From positions 26,644,010 to 26,708,009 of the forward strand of contig NC_051451.1 of assembly GCF_001649575.2 (NCBI RefSeq): a DNA stretch of 64,000 bases. Reading direction: 5' to 3'. The notes below the pieces were generated by a model. It saw nothing but the letters and a program-made list of their open reading frames with translations. It was not told where the DNA came from and did no database searches. Source of the stretch: Kryptolebias marmoratus. Taxonomy: Eukaryota > Chordata > Actinopteri > Cyprinodontiformes > Rivulidae. Below, one piece after another: positions 37,345 to 48,104 of the stretch (position 1 is its first letter; each line of letters opens with the position of its first letter). A program made the translations under genes and the position numbers.

Positions 37345-38210
37345 TGCACACTAAAAACAACCCAGTTTGTAACTCAGCTCTGAGTCAAATTTGAACCCTG
37401 GGTAATTTTAACTCAGGTTATCAGTTTGACCCTTGGGCTGGTGGTGGCTAATAGCGGTTAGCATCATTTAGCTCACACCAACTAATGCTGTTTTAGGAAC
37501 CCAAACTCAATATCTAGTGCAAACTAAAGCTAACCTGTCATGATTGTTGGTGTTTTGGGTGTTTTGTGTTGGTCTTGTTTTGGTTTGGTTGTCCTTTGAG
37601 TTTTTCTTGTTCATGCCCTGTCACTATCCACCTCCGTAGTACTTTTCCTGTCATGTCTGCCACGCCCATCTCCACCTGTTAGTAATCATTTTTACTCACC
37701 TGTTCCCATTTTCCTCATTATCCTCTGTCTTTAAGAACCGGTCGTTTTCCATCACTCCTCACTGGATCATTCCGTTTTGTCTGCTTGTCTCTCGCTCCTT
37801 GACATGCCATGTCCTGTTTCTTGGTTTTGGATTTTTGTTAGTGTTAGTGTTGCTGCCTCGCCAGCCTTTTTGTTTGTTTATTTAAGTTAAATAAATTGTT
37901 TTCTTTATTTTTACTATGAGTCTGCGTACTGGGTTTGCCTCCGTTTTTCCCCCATCTGACACAACCAGGTTAAACAAGTTGTTTTTCACCATCTTACCTT
38001 ACTTATATCCTAAAACAAAGGTCCAGTGGGGTCCAGTTGGGTCCAATTTGGTCAACGTTGGACTTTAAAGAATAACGTGGCTCATCTCAAAGCCAACCAC
38101 TGAGTCGAATGTTCTGACCAAGTATTTGGCCAAACCAGCCCAACCGATGACTCGACAGCTTTAACTCAACAACTGAGTTATCAAAACATCCCAGCGGTTT
38201 TTAGAGCGTC
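37345..38210 (+). repeat. Family D repeat, copy 2, split by a solo LTR
   Basis: Left part 37345-37535 starts with 'ctaaaaacaacccag' and contains alternating CTGGGT/ACTCAG words. The right part 37962-38210 matches 184-305 (copy 1), ending in 'ctgagttatcaaaac' and 'gcggtttttagag'. The LTR at 37536-37961 sits between them with a 5-bp target duplication. Confidence 0.7.
37536..37961 (+). mobile_element. Solo LTR (426 bp)
   Basis: Ends are TGTCATG... and ...CTGACA, giving the short inverted repeat TGTCA/TGACA. The flanks are taacc and caacc, a 5-bp duplication with one mismatch. It has an internal 'tctttaagaacc' TATA-like region, an AATAAA at about 37889 and T-rich DNA after it, as expected of an LTR with R-U5. 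No gag or pol lies to either side, so recombination to a solo LTR is inferred. A related, larger copy is at 22863-23946. Confidence 0.8.
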
Positions 38211-38894
38211 TTATGAAAATATTCAACAACCCTTTTTGACTTTTCCCTCACACTCCCCTCCTTTATCACCGCCAACATGACTTAAAGGATGGAGTGGTGT
38301 TTTGTTATTTTAATAATTGACGCAGAAGCCCGTGTGAAGCATGTTATTTGTTTGAAGGGTGAAGTCTTAATCTGCAGAGCCACATTGTTGCAGAGCGAGC
38401 TGCCTGTTTGTTATTGAGACTCGGTGTCAGTCGGTGGGAATTCTGGTGACTTTCTTCTCCTGGTGGGCATCACAGGAGGCAGCAGAACGAGCAGATAGAG
38501 ACCTCAGAACCGTGTACGAGCAGACAGCTTTAAAAAAAAAAACGGGGGAAAGAAGTCTGCAGGACCTTGAGGGAAAACCCTGATAAGAGTTTTGTCTTAT
38601 CGTGAATCCCACAACTGAATTATTCATACGCTGCAATTATATTCTATCTTTTATTTGATTCAAAGTAGAATGTGGGCGTGAAAGCAGTTCTTTGAAGTTT
38701 GGAAATGTTGGCCGCTGGCTCTGGAAACAAGTCAAACAAAAAACATGTTTTGCATTAGCAGGAGATGCCTGAATGGCCTACTTTGATTACAAATGACAGC
38801 TTCTCTGAGAGTCCCATATTCACTCAGGGCATTTTTGTTTTTTGCAACAATAGTAATGATTTTTGGGTAACACCCAGTTTTGATTGCCTTTTGA
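38211..38894. other. Intergenic stretch, nothing recognised
   Basis: Short minus frames of 69 and 88 aa without motifs. The 3' end abuts the reverse-transcriptase remnant. Confidence 0.4.
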
Positions 38895-39495
38895 TTTAAA
38901 GGGTGTTTGCAAGAAAATACCAACCCAACCATCAGCGAGATCTTATTTAAAGTCACAGAAGTGGGGAACAAAGTTATTGACTGGACGGCTAAAAACAAGT
39001 CATACCTCTCTACATTCTTTGCAGTTTGGGTTTCATCGTCACCATTCTTCTCAGGCAGCGAACTGTGTTTTATTTGGAAAAAGTTAAATGCTTACCTGAT
39101 AGGAGTCATTCTGTGGGTTTCATTAGATTTCAAGAAGATCTTTGATACCATCAATTATTGTTCTTTTGTCTAAATGAACATATTTTGTTTTCTTTGGATA
39201 AAATCATACCTTTAAAATGAAAAAACAATACATCTGTGTTCTGTCCTGTAGGAGTCCCACAGGGCTTTATTCTTGGTCCAGTTCTTTTTACACTTTATAT
39301 TAATGATATACCAGATATATGCCCAGACCTTGATGTTCAAATGTTTGCAGATAACACAGTTATTTATACATAGGCAAAAAAAAAAACTGTTCATGTTCTT
39401 GAAGCATCTTTAATTTTTACATCTGCAGTGACTCAGGTGCAGGACTGGCTCTCTTAATCTCGTCTTTTATTGAATAAACTGTGAACAATACTTAT
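38895..39495 (+). pseudogene. Non-LTR retrotransposon reverse transcriptase, broken
   Basis: Fragments in shifting frames follow the order of a non-LTR reverse transcriptase. LQFGFHRHHSSQAANC (39023-39070) resembles the usual QFGFR..HST.TAN motif. SLDFKKIFDTIN (39120-39155) corresponds to the catalytic D-F-.-K-A-F-D-T block. 'ggagtcccacagggctttat' encodes GVPQG and 'cttggtccagttc' follows it. 'ttgcagataacacagtt' encodes FADNTV, in place of the catalytic [YF]ADD box. Later residues fit LEAS...VQDWL. The second Asp of the ADD box is altered to Asn, and there are several frameshifts. It resembles the L2/CR1/Rex1 group, but I cannot place the clade. Not functional. Confidence 0.85.
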
Positions 39496-41899
39496 AAAAC
39501 AATCTGAAGTTGGAAGCTATAAGTTCTAATTCACAGCTAAAAACAACAAAACAAATTTGACATGATAAATAAAAATAAAAAAGGATAAAAAGTTGTTCAA
39601 ATAAGTAAATGATCTTAATGTCATTTGTTAAAAACAAACCTGAAAGAAAGCAAAGGAAATAAGAATGACGTTTTATTTTTTAGTTTTGAGGAATCATTTT
39701 TTCTTATGCTTCTTTTAGCTTCAACAACTTGGCTTCATCTTCATCCTTCAGCTCTCACATTACATTTTCACAGAAAATAGTATTTCTCTAGTTCAAATCA
39801 AATTTGTGTCCAAATTTTCTTTTGAATGGTAGTTCCCAGCTGTAGGACAAAACTCAAAAAAGGCACTACAGTGTGGTTTCAGCAGTCCGGTGTTTCATTT
39901 TGTAGCTGCAGGAGTTTGTTTTCCACCGGTGGTGCAGGAATACGTCTCCATCAACATGCAGAAAGAAATAACAGTAAAAAGTGAGGCTGATCGATTGGAA
40001 AGAATTACACTAAAACATATTTTTTCTGGTGAATCCCCCCGTGTGTGTGGATTTAATCTGATTTTCCTGCAGAAACAGTGGACTCGGTCGGCTGCCGTTC
40101 ACAGAAAGAAAGCTCCTAAATGCATTAAACGCTAATGCAGATAAAACCAATGACGATAAATGGTATTGTTTCGATTCTACGAAAATCTTTTCACTGTACG
40201 TTTACTCTCCTTTCTTTACCACAAAGCACTTTATGATACATTTAGATAAAGAAGCTCAGTCTATATCTCTTTATTGAGGTAAAGCTTTTTTCTCTCAGTA
40301 ATGTAATCTTTTGTTACAAAGGATTATGTTATATATGCAAAATGAGCTTATATGTAATCTGCCCTATGGGGTTTCATTGCTCAGACCAGTAAGCAGTGTC
40401 ATTTCTTTCTAGTTATATTTAGTCATTTTAAAAGGTAGCATAAGAGCTGCTCTGCTGTCATAAAGAGTCTCGGAGCACAAACAAAACCAGCCGAGCTGCT
40501 TTAAGAGCTTCCTTCTCACCTCCAAGCCCGGGAGCTTAATGGTGTTTAAGTTCAAAGATGGCTTCGTAAAAATGATTTCGGGTTAATTTAAGCTTAAACC
40601 ACGTTTGATAGAATCATTTAATTGGTCAGTAAAAGTTGCATTTTATTCGGGAGCTGTAGCAACGTCAGTTGGACGGGATTCAGGGGTGATTCTACACATC
40701 TGAAGTTAAAAAATAGATCTTTATCTTCACCAAATGTATGCCTTTTGCTGGACTTTTTACTGCAGTATCATCTTGTGCCGTCTATGCAGGGGGGAAAAAA
40801 TCAACACAACCTTGAAAAATTATCTTTACTGAAGTTATTGTTTGGCAGTTTTCACATCTCATTAGCATTCTACTGGGAGCGTTTTAACAAACAAAAGTAT
40901 TTGTCTTTTTCTAACCTTCATGTCTTTGTTTTTTTTAAGCATAACAGTTGTAATAAAAGGAGACTTTTACAGAGTGAACCTGCATTTTCTGATTCACCAT
41001 GAGTGGGTTTTTGATAAGCAGATCCACTGCCTTGAAGAATGAGAAAACAAAGCCAAAGCCCTGCTGCCTCTCTGAGCCAAGAAAGTTTCACAGAGTTCAA
41101 ACTTTGCAAGACATTTTCTCTCACAGTGCAGACAAGCACACATACAGATGCAGGTAAAAACATTATTGCTCCACCTTTGCTTTTAGGCAGTGGGTGATAA
41201 TAAAACTGCATGTAAAAAGCTGAATGCACTGAAACGCCATGAGAGTAAGAAACCCACGTGTGCAGGTCCATCCTGCCAAAGCTGGGGAAACAAAGTGGCT
41301 TTTCTTTGTCTTTGAGCAGAAAGTATGTATTTACAGCCTGGGGGTGGGGACTCAGTTTCCCTCTAAAAAGCTGGTTATAGCCGCCCAATAAAGTATTATG
41401 AAGTGGAATGAGGAATAGCTGCGAAATTCACTGCATCTGCTGCGTGGAGATTTCAGATCGATTGCTGAGTTGTGGAGAGGGGGGGGTGAAGTCATCCAAT
41501 TGCTGAAAAATCCCCGAACAACCTCATCCTATTCCACCTAATAACAGTCCATTTGTATCGATCCTGAGTATGAGGGTTTTGTCTCTGCTTTTTAAATTTG
41601 TACTCCTCCGAATCCATGTGGACAACAAACAATCCCTCGCAAAAAAAACATGAGCTGCAGCAAATGTGTCAAAAAACACTCTGTTCCTCGTGCTTGGCGG
41701 TGTAGGAGGAAAACTCTGCCCACAAAACTGAAACTCGAGCTCAGCAAAGGAGTACCTGGATGAAGTGCATGCACACAGTCTCTCTAATAACCTCCATGTT
41801 TCACATGAGCTCTTTTGCAGTGACATCATGAAAAAATCTAAAAAGCTCCAGAAAAGTAAGAGACATTAAAGTTACTCATTGCAAACTGAAATAAAACAA
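39496..41899. other. Intergenic stretch with a family C fragment
   Basis: Family C copy 4 (about 39680-39805) is inside. Otherwise short frames up to 156 aa (minus, 40918-41388) that have no motif. A 'gcagtgggtgataataaa' word at 41186-41203 echoes the ends at 19630 and 45440. No exon recognised. Confidence 0.4.
39680..39805 (+). repeat. Family C repeat, copy 4 (fragment)
   Basis: Shares 'cttcttttagcttcaacaac', 'cagctctcacattacatttt' and 'cacagaaaatagtatttct' with copy 1 at 13.67-13.72 kb. Diverged and truncated. Confidence 0.45.
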
Positions 41900-42215
41900 C
41901 AAAAAAAAGATTATCCTGAACTGAATCAGTTGGTGCAGTTTGTAAAAGTTTACTCTGGTAGTTTTCCAAATATACTGATATGCAATGCTGAAATGCAGGT
42001 ATGCATTCAATGTAAACAATGCACTTTTATCTGCATACTTTACTCCACCAATAGGAGTGAAAATACAAACCAGTACTTCAGATTTGTTGGACTTCTTTGT
42101 CCAAAATTTCTCTTCCGGGGACAACCTATTTTCTGTCACTTTGGCTGTTTCTGCAGGTAAACAAACATAACATTAGGCACCTACTTTGCAAATTTTGCTT
42201 CCATTTTTTTTTTAT
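41900..42215 (+). repeat. Family B dispersed repeat, copy 2
   Basis: The longest copy of the family. It starts at 'aaaaaaagattatcctgaac' and includes 'ctgaaatgcaggtatgcatt', 'catactttactccacc', 'ctattttctgtcactttgg' and 'ttctgcaggtaaacaaac', with an end near 'gcaaattttgcttcc' that copy 3 also has. The minus strand encodes a peptide shared with copy 1 (GVKYADKSALFTL, then AYLHFS). About 60 bp between 'actccacc' and 'ctattttc' is unique to this copy. Confidence 0.75.
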
Positions 42216-43375
42216 TTAAGGACACATAACCACTGATGAGAGAAAGAATTGTGCAGATCTGGTATATATATATATAAAAAGCTGGGAATCCATTTGAATT
42301 CCAGCTACAAAACTTTTCAGACTTGACGACAGAGGTTTCAGATCAAATAAATGCAAATGCAGCCTCACTGACACATATTTGGCTTGAAGTTCACACAAAA
42401 GAGTTAAATCAGTCGGAAGCTGAACTTCAGGTGTTAAAACTGAGTTTCTCTTTAAATATAGATGACAGGAAGGGTTTTTGGAGAGCTGGAGAAATACCAT
42501 CCTTGGTTTGGAGATCAATATGTTATGGTTGTTTAGTCTACAGTCATCATAAGGCAGCATCTGTGCTTCACTTTGATTTGTAATCAGATAAAGCTTACAG
42601 TTTTTTATTTATTTTTATATAAAAATCTATACATCTGAGGTGTCAGAAGGCTTGTATGATGTGAGGCAGCCACGAGCATTTCACTGTGTGCCGTCTGTGA
42701 GCTGTACTCACCCCACACTCCTGCGACGGATTTCTTTGTCCTTTTTTTCATCACCATCGCTCTTTTGTTGTTCAGCTGGGACAAAAGAAACAGAACCGTT
42801 TTATCGAAAGCACCTCTGACATCTTTATCTCCGGCATTGACAGAAGCGGCACAGCTGACAACTCGGAGTACAAGTCGAGCACACGGAGACAAACAATTGG
42901 CTTTGTGAATTGTTTATCTTTTCCCGTCTACTTGTTAGTTTTCTACGTGTTTTCAATGAGTGCCCAAACAGTACGTTGGGTTTATTGATGAAATATCTCA
43001 ACAACTACTGTGATATTCCTCCTCATTTATAGTCCAAAACCCTTATTTGAGTGATCCCATGACTCTCATGGTGGAAATTCCAGTTTATTCTGCATCTAAA
43101 TGAATTTCATGTTATGATGTTGTGCCCCTGATAAAGACGTGCTGCGAAATAACAGGGAATCAGTTCAACTCCTGTAAGTTGTATAGATTTAACCATAACA
43201 GTGTGCAATGGGCTACTGTTTCTCTGCCCATTGTTCAACCCCAAAAGAGACATTTCTTCATGTTTCAAACTAAATGCTTGACCTTAATTAGTATTATAGG
43301 TGCCGTCACGCTTTCCATCAAGGATTAAGCATATTTAAAGGGAACAAACAGCAACTGGGTGGTTTGGTTTGGTTG
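42216..43375. other. Intergenic stretch, nothing recognised
   Basis: A short (TA)n run is at 42262-42275. Minus-strand frames (95 and 114 aa) have no motif. No exon or repeat family recognised. Confidence 0.4.
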
Positions 43376-43900
43376 TGTTCACCACACTGAACATCAAGCT
43401 GAAAAAGCAAAGGTGAGAGCTGCTGAGGAGCTCAGACAGAAGATTAGAGACATCCCTGTCAAAGGTAAAGCCTACAAGATCATCTCCAAGCAGCTTCATG
43501 TTCTTTTAACCACAGCTGACATTATTATTAAAAAGTAGAACGTTCTTGGGACTGTACACAACCTCCAAAGATGTGGACACAAGAGGAAATGCAACCCCAG
43601 GTTGACCAGACGGATAGTGGGGATGGTAGAAACAGAGCCAAGGAAACCATCCAAAACCATTCAAGGTGAACTCCGAGTTTAAAGTTTGTCACTTTCTGAT
43701 TGGTCACATTTTGAATTCATGGAAGAAAACCTAGGAGGGCTGCGCTATTGGCAGAAAAACAGGAATTCACCAAAGTGCATGTTGACAAAAAACAAAGTTT
43801 TTGGGACAAATGAGACAAAACTGGAGCTTCTCGGACTTCGTTTGTGTTTCTTAGATTATTGTGGAAGGATCCGTTTATGTGTAAATGTGTCTGTTGTATG
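43376..43900 (+). pseudogene. Tc1-like transposase remnant (N-terminal half)
   Basis: The plus strand follows the start of a fish Tc1 transposase. 'gaggagctcagacagaagat' leads to 'catccctgtcaaaggtaaag' and 'atctccaagcagcttcatgt', the helix-turn-helix region. Then come 'gactgtacacaacctccaa' with 'atgtggacacaagagg' and 'gacggatagtggggatggt'. At 43740-43830 'ggcagaaaaacaggaattc', 'aaagtgcatgttgaca' and 'acaaatgagacaaaactgg' match the region just before and at the first catalytic Asp. There is an early in-frame stop (taa at the 'aaaaagtagaac' area shows a broken frame). The C-terminal half is absent. A second, fainter copy of the 'aaaggtaaag..cacaagac' block occurs at 43940-43975. Confidence 0.75.
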
Positions 43901-44730
43901 GACATAAAGCTCAGAAAGGAGATTATAGATGATTCATGTTAAAGGGTAAAGGCCACAAGACCTTCTCCAAAGTTGTAGTTACAACTAAAACATGTATATC
44001 CAGTCTGAATAAGAAACAACCTCCAACCCAGTAATCAAACATCTGAGATTACTCCTACAGATAAATGAGACACAACAAAGATGTTACAGCAAAGGGAAGC
44101 TGGGACGGCAGGGTTAAAGGGCTGACATGATGGCTCCAAGCATCTGTTTAAAAAAAGAACAAGAAGAAGCTCAGCTCTGTAGAAATCACAAAGAACATAT
44201 GAGTCGAAATTGACGGGACGTTAACGACTTTATATCCAAGGAGTGTCATGTAATTAAAAACACCCGACTCTTCTCTCCATTGACCTGATCTCAGTTCCAT
44301 TTTGAGCACAGTTCCTGCTCTGATGGCACTGTTCTAATCCCGCTCTACGTCCTCGGTGTTTCCCTGGTGGCTCAAGCTTAGGCAGACAATAAGTCAACAC
44401 CACCTCAAAGTTAGTTAAGTAATTAAGCTGTCAAATGTGATTAACTTCATATTGATTGAACAAGTGGATAATTTAAGGTGCTAATGGTTGCGAATAGCCA
44501 TAACATTTCACACATTTGTCAATATGATGTCGAGCCTCTTCTGTATTTGCTTGTTTTATGTTGCACTGTTACAATTACCTTTTCAGAAGACAGGAAGCTT
44601 GTGGCTTAAATGTTTTTGTAGATTTTTTTCTATTGCTTTAACATTTAACACTACATCCATTATGCTGTTTCAGGATAGAGTTTTAGGGGCTGTTTTTCAA
44701 TGAAACTGTAAGATTTATGTTGGAGTTTGC
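43901..44730. other. Intergenic stretch, nothing recognised
   Basis: The left end may hold a second decayed Tc1 fragment (about 43940-44060). Otherwise nothing recognised. Confidence 0.35.
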
Positions 44731-44733
44731 CGT

Positions 44734-45133
44734 TCGTTTTTACACGACAACAGTGGTTGGATTATCTGACACTGAAAGCTTTAAACCCAGGTCTCAGAGT
44801 GAAACCTTCCATTTGCATTTCAAAGGAAGCAACATGTGAAATTACACATGCGCATCGCAGACGGCTGCAGTCAGTAGCTATTCTGCTCATGCAGGAGGAC
44901 ATCAACAACAGTAAAAATGGCGGCCAGCAGAGTAAGTGCCTGTTTATGTCACTCAACTTTTTCAATATGTGGCAACAACCCAACCTCACTGTCAGTCCAA
45001 ACAAAGTCTCTGTATTCATCATTTGTCTGCACGTGTCAGCACCAACTAGTGGCCTTGCATGGGAACTACAGCAGCGCCGCGTAAACAATCAACATCTTCG
45101 TTTCCAGGAGATCTGCCTCGTGTAAACAGGGCC
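44734..45133 (+). mobile_element. MITE-like element with YY1 word, ATG and splice donor
   Basis: The ends 'tcgtttttacacgacaacag' and 'ctcgtgtaaacagggcc' are imperfect inverted repeats of the GTTTACACG type. This is a kind of end common in fish non-autonomous DNA transposons. Inside, at 44914-44925, AAAATGGCGGCC is a full YY1-type word around an ATG in strong context. The frame ATG GCG GCC AGC AGA runs straight into GTAAGT (44932), a strong splice donor. CATGCGCAT at 44847-44855 resembles an NRF1 half-site. This looks like a first exon, but it lies inside a repeat-like element and no following exon is recognised. Confidence 0.5.
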
Positions 45134-45236
45134 TTAGAGTATGATTAAGTTATGTTGACAAATGTCGAAGTTAAGGCTATTTGGGTTAAACCTAGAAAAT
45201 GACAATTTCATGTAATGTCTCGCTTGGTCTGTTATT

Positions 45237-45455
45237 ACTCAGAGTATGTGTTGTGGATGACTCTCAGCTACTACCACACCAAAAACTTAGCTCAATATAT
45301 GTAAAATTCACTGAGGTAGAGCCATGTTTGTGTTGGCCAGTGTCGAACAGCTGGGGTGGACATCTCAGACTGAAGTGAATCAAATAGTTAATCAGTTGCA
45401 GATGTACATTCAGCACATTATTTCTTCTCCTTCACATTAGGCGGCGGGCGATAAT
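45237..45455 (-). repeat. Family A repeat, copy 9
   Basis: One internal block from 'actcagagtatgtgttgtgg' and 'atgactctcagctactacca' to 'gttgcagatgtacattcagc'. It ends not in the usual distal part but in 'aggcggcgggcgataataa'. That word normally lies next to the palindrome in the opposite orientation, so this copy is a mosaic. Confidence 0.75.
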
Positions 45456-45839
45456 AACTTTCTAAGCAGATAAAGCCATGACAACTATTAACCATTTCTA
45501 ATTCACAGACCTCGGCCACATCATTTCCCCATCTTTCCCATCAGCTTTAGCGCCGCAGTGTGAAAGTTAATAACCAGAAAGTCATCACTGGAATCCAGTG
45601 ATATGTTTATGGTGATAAGGAGCTATTAAGATTGGTGTGAGAGGGTAAATGAGGTGGCGGGAGCTAAGCCGCTTTGTGAGCGTGCATCGGGCAGAGCAGA
45701 GGAAGCTGAGTCATTAAGGTGACAGTGTGTGGACAAGATAATGAAAACGTCACATCTAAAAGAGGGAGGGGAAGGACAATAAGCCCGTAATCTGTGATAA
45801 CCCATTACCCGCATAAAGATGACATCTGGTCCATAGACT

Positions 45840-45856
45840 CCCCCCCCCCCCCCCCC
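45840..45856 (+). repeat. Poly-C run (17 C)
   Basis: Directly visible homopolymer. Lengths of such runs are often misassembled. Confidence 0.9.
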
Positions 45857-46429
45857 TCTTGGAGAGAGATAACAGACCGTTTTACATTTCAGTTTCTGAT
45901 GCTTTACTAATCCTTCTGCCCTACCAATGTCATCCTCGAGTCGTCTTCGCAGCCATTTATGAAAAACTTTTTATCTCCGTCAATCCAAAACTTTGGAAAA
46001 CTGACAACTCTTGCTCTGTGTGTACTAAAACTTTACTCTTACTGGTTGGAATGACTTGACAGTGCTCTAAATTTGCTGTGAGTGTTCTGCACTCAATGCT
46101 GCAGGAGGGGCCATTTGTCCGAGTCTTTCCTGTAGCTGCTCGATCCTGGGTGGGGTTACAATCATACAGCGACCCAGAAAAACACGACATTTGTACGAGG
46201 AATGCATGCAGACTCCTCACAGAAAGACCTTCTTGCTCACCAACAAAACATTGGTGCTACAGCTGCTTTCCAATCACGTGACCCAGCCAGTGCATGTTGT
46301 TTGGGTTGAACGGCCGCAAGAGTGGGCACAGTTCACTTATCTCCAAAAAAAAAAATAAAATAACAGGTTTAACAGTCTGAAACCGATGCGTTAAATCACA
46401 AAAAAACGAGAATGATGAACTGAAGGACA

Positions 46430-46570
46430 ATGGAAACTGGATTGTTAAAGCTAAAAGAAGCAGACAGTAGCTAAAATGAGCAAAACAATAACCAAAAGCT
46501 AAAATAAAAATGGTGTTTAATGTCCAAAAGTAACAAAACTCCAACTAAAAGTAGCTTAAGGTTAGCTAAA
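46430..46570 (-). repeat. Family C repeat, copy 5 (reverse)
   Basis: Repeated 'gctaaaag', 'agtagctaaaatgagcaaaa' and 'gtagcttaaggttagctaaa' words are the reverse complement of the AGCTA-rich tract in copies 2 and 3. Confidence 0.5.
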
Positions 46571-47614
46571 AGCTGAGCTGTAGGACATGTAGTTTGAGTA
46601 GTGCTTTTTATGCACCACCTAAACAGATTAGCACCGTAAGATATTTGGCTAAATGCTCTGACTGCATAAATCTTTTCACAACAAATAGCAATCACAAGCT
46701 CCTCCAAACGGCTTCCTAACAACGTAAAACTGAAATAAAAAAAAATAATAAATAAAAAACCCAAAAAGCAGAGGTCAAGAAGTCAAGAAGGTCAAGAAGA
46801 CTGAAGTTTCAGTTAAAATATCAAGAAAACTGGACAAAAGTTACAAATCGAGATAATTCACAACTCAGGAACTTTAGGAAGATGACTTGTGGTGCCCAGA
46901 TTTTTTATTTTTGCTACTTTATTTTTGTAGTGAACACTTCATTTTATATTCTGACAGCTAGAAAATACATTTGCAGCTTATTTTAAACACTGCACAGCTC
47001 TAAAGCTGAAAATAACAGGTCGAATCCTGAATCACAGCTTCACTTTGACAGAATTTCATTTTGACAGGGGGTCAGGAAATCTGCTCCTGACATTTAAAGC
47101 TCACCAACAAGATAAAGTCGGTGCTGTTTTTCTGTTGTTGCCCTGAGGGCAGTGTTTGCAAAGTGATCCTTCGCTCCCTTCCACTCCTGTTCTGCCCAGT
47201 TTGTAAAATTCCCACATGTCACTCTCCTGTGCCGGATTGAACATGCCATAAGGAGAGCAGCGAGAGAAGTGGTGGGAAGGACGAGGAGGGGTCGATGGAT
47301 GGCGTGCTGACATTCACAATGCGCCGTTTGCTTCCTGTCACAGTTCGGCGCCCGTTGAAGGACGGAGCACTTCGGGAACAAGTAGCAGCGTTCTCCTCAA
47401 AATTCTCCCGGCACTTTCGGGTCATACCTGGCAGCTCGGAGAAAATGATTAAATGTAAGCCGCGGCGTGGGCGGTGTTGGGAAAAACAGCAACTTCGTTT
47501 CAGTTGTGCTGTTTTCAGTGAACTGGCTGTGACAGATGAGCTCTTTTCAACTGCCCAGTGACAAATATTATTATTATTACTATTATTATTAATGTAACCA
47601 CAAGATTCCATGTT

Positions 47615-47895
47615 TTAAAACGACAGCAGTCCATTTTGTTCTTGGTTGATATTCTTACTAGAGACAGGAAGTTGAAGCCACAAAGAATGAGCGCCCCCTA
47701 GTTTCTGACTCCAGTACAGTTATTCGGCTGCAGAATTTTAAAATAGATTTACATTTTTAGCCGTTAACTTGTCAGTCCTGTTAAACTTCCAAACTGGGGT
47801 CATTTGAAGAAGCTATCTGCAGCAGGTAAGACGTTAATTCTTCAAAACCTTTCCACAGAACCTCACTTCGAAATGGCCAAGACATCCCTTTAAGC
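47615..47895 (+). repeat. Family F dispersed repeat, copy 3
   Basis: Shares 'aaacgacagcagtcc', 'aactggggtcatttgaa', 'tctgcagcaggtaagac' and 'ctttccacaga' with copy 2. It is longer in the middle, where it includes GCGCCCCCTAGTTT, a CTCF-like word on the minus strand (47692-47704). Its right end is where the 201-bp MITE inserted. CAG/GTAAGAC at 47823-47831 is again a consensus splice donor. Confidence 0.65.
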
Positions 47896-48096
47896 CAGGG
47901 GTCCTGGAGAGCCACCATCCTGCAGGTTTTACTTGTTTCTCTGCTCCAACACACCTGATCTGAATTAATGGCTGATTAACAGGCTTCTGCAGAACATGAA
48001 GAGGTGATTTAACCTCTGAATCAGGTGTGTTGGAGCAGAGAAACAAGGAAAACCTGCAGGATAATGGCCCTCGAGGACCAGGATTGGACACCCCTG
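47896..48096. mobile_element. Fold-back hAT-type MITE (201 bp)
   Basis: A perfect 8-bp target duplication, ctttaagc, lies at 47888-47895 and 48097-48104. The arms are long inverted repeats: 'ctctgctccaacacacctga' on the left is exactly mirrored by 'tcaggtgtgttggagcagag' on the right, and 'cctgcaggttt' by 'aaacctgcagg'. The right end reads ...ggacacccctg. The left end, caggggtcctgg, has lost about a dozen bases relative to the right arm. This family is very common in teleosts. No coding region. Confidence 0.93.
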
Positions 48097-48104
48097 CTTT
48101 AAGC

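Larger units (their letters stand above)
45456..47614. other. Intergenic stretch with poly-C, a family C copy and a CpG patch
   Basis: Holds a run of 17 C at 45840-45856, a reverse family C copy at 46430-46570, and a small CpG-rich patch at about 47330-47485. An (ATT)n run lies at 47565-47591. No exon could be defended: frames of 88 and 130 aa over the CpG patch lie on opposite strands, without motifs. Confidence 0.4.
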
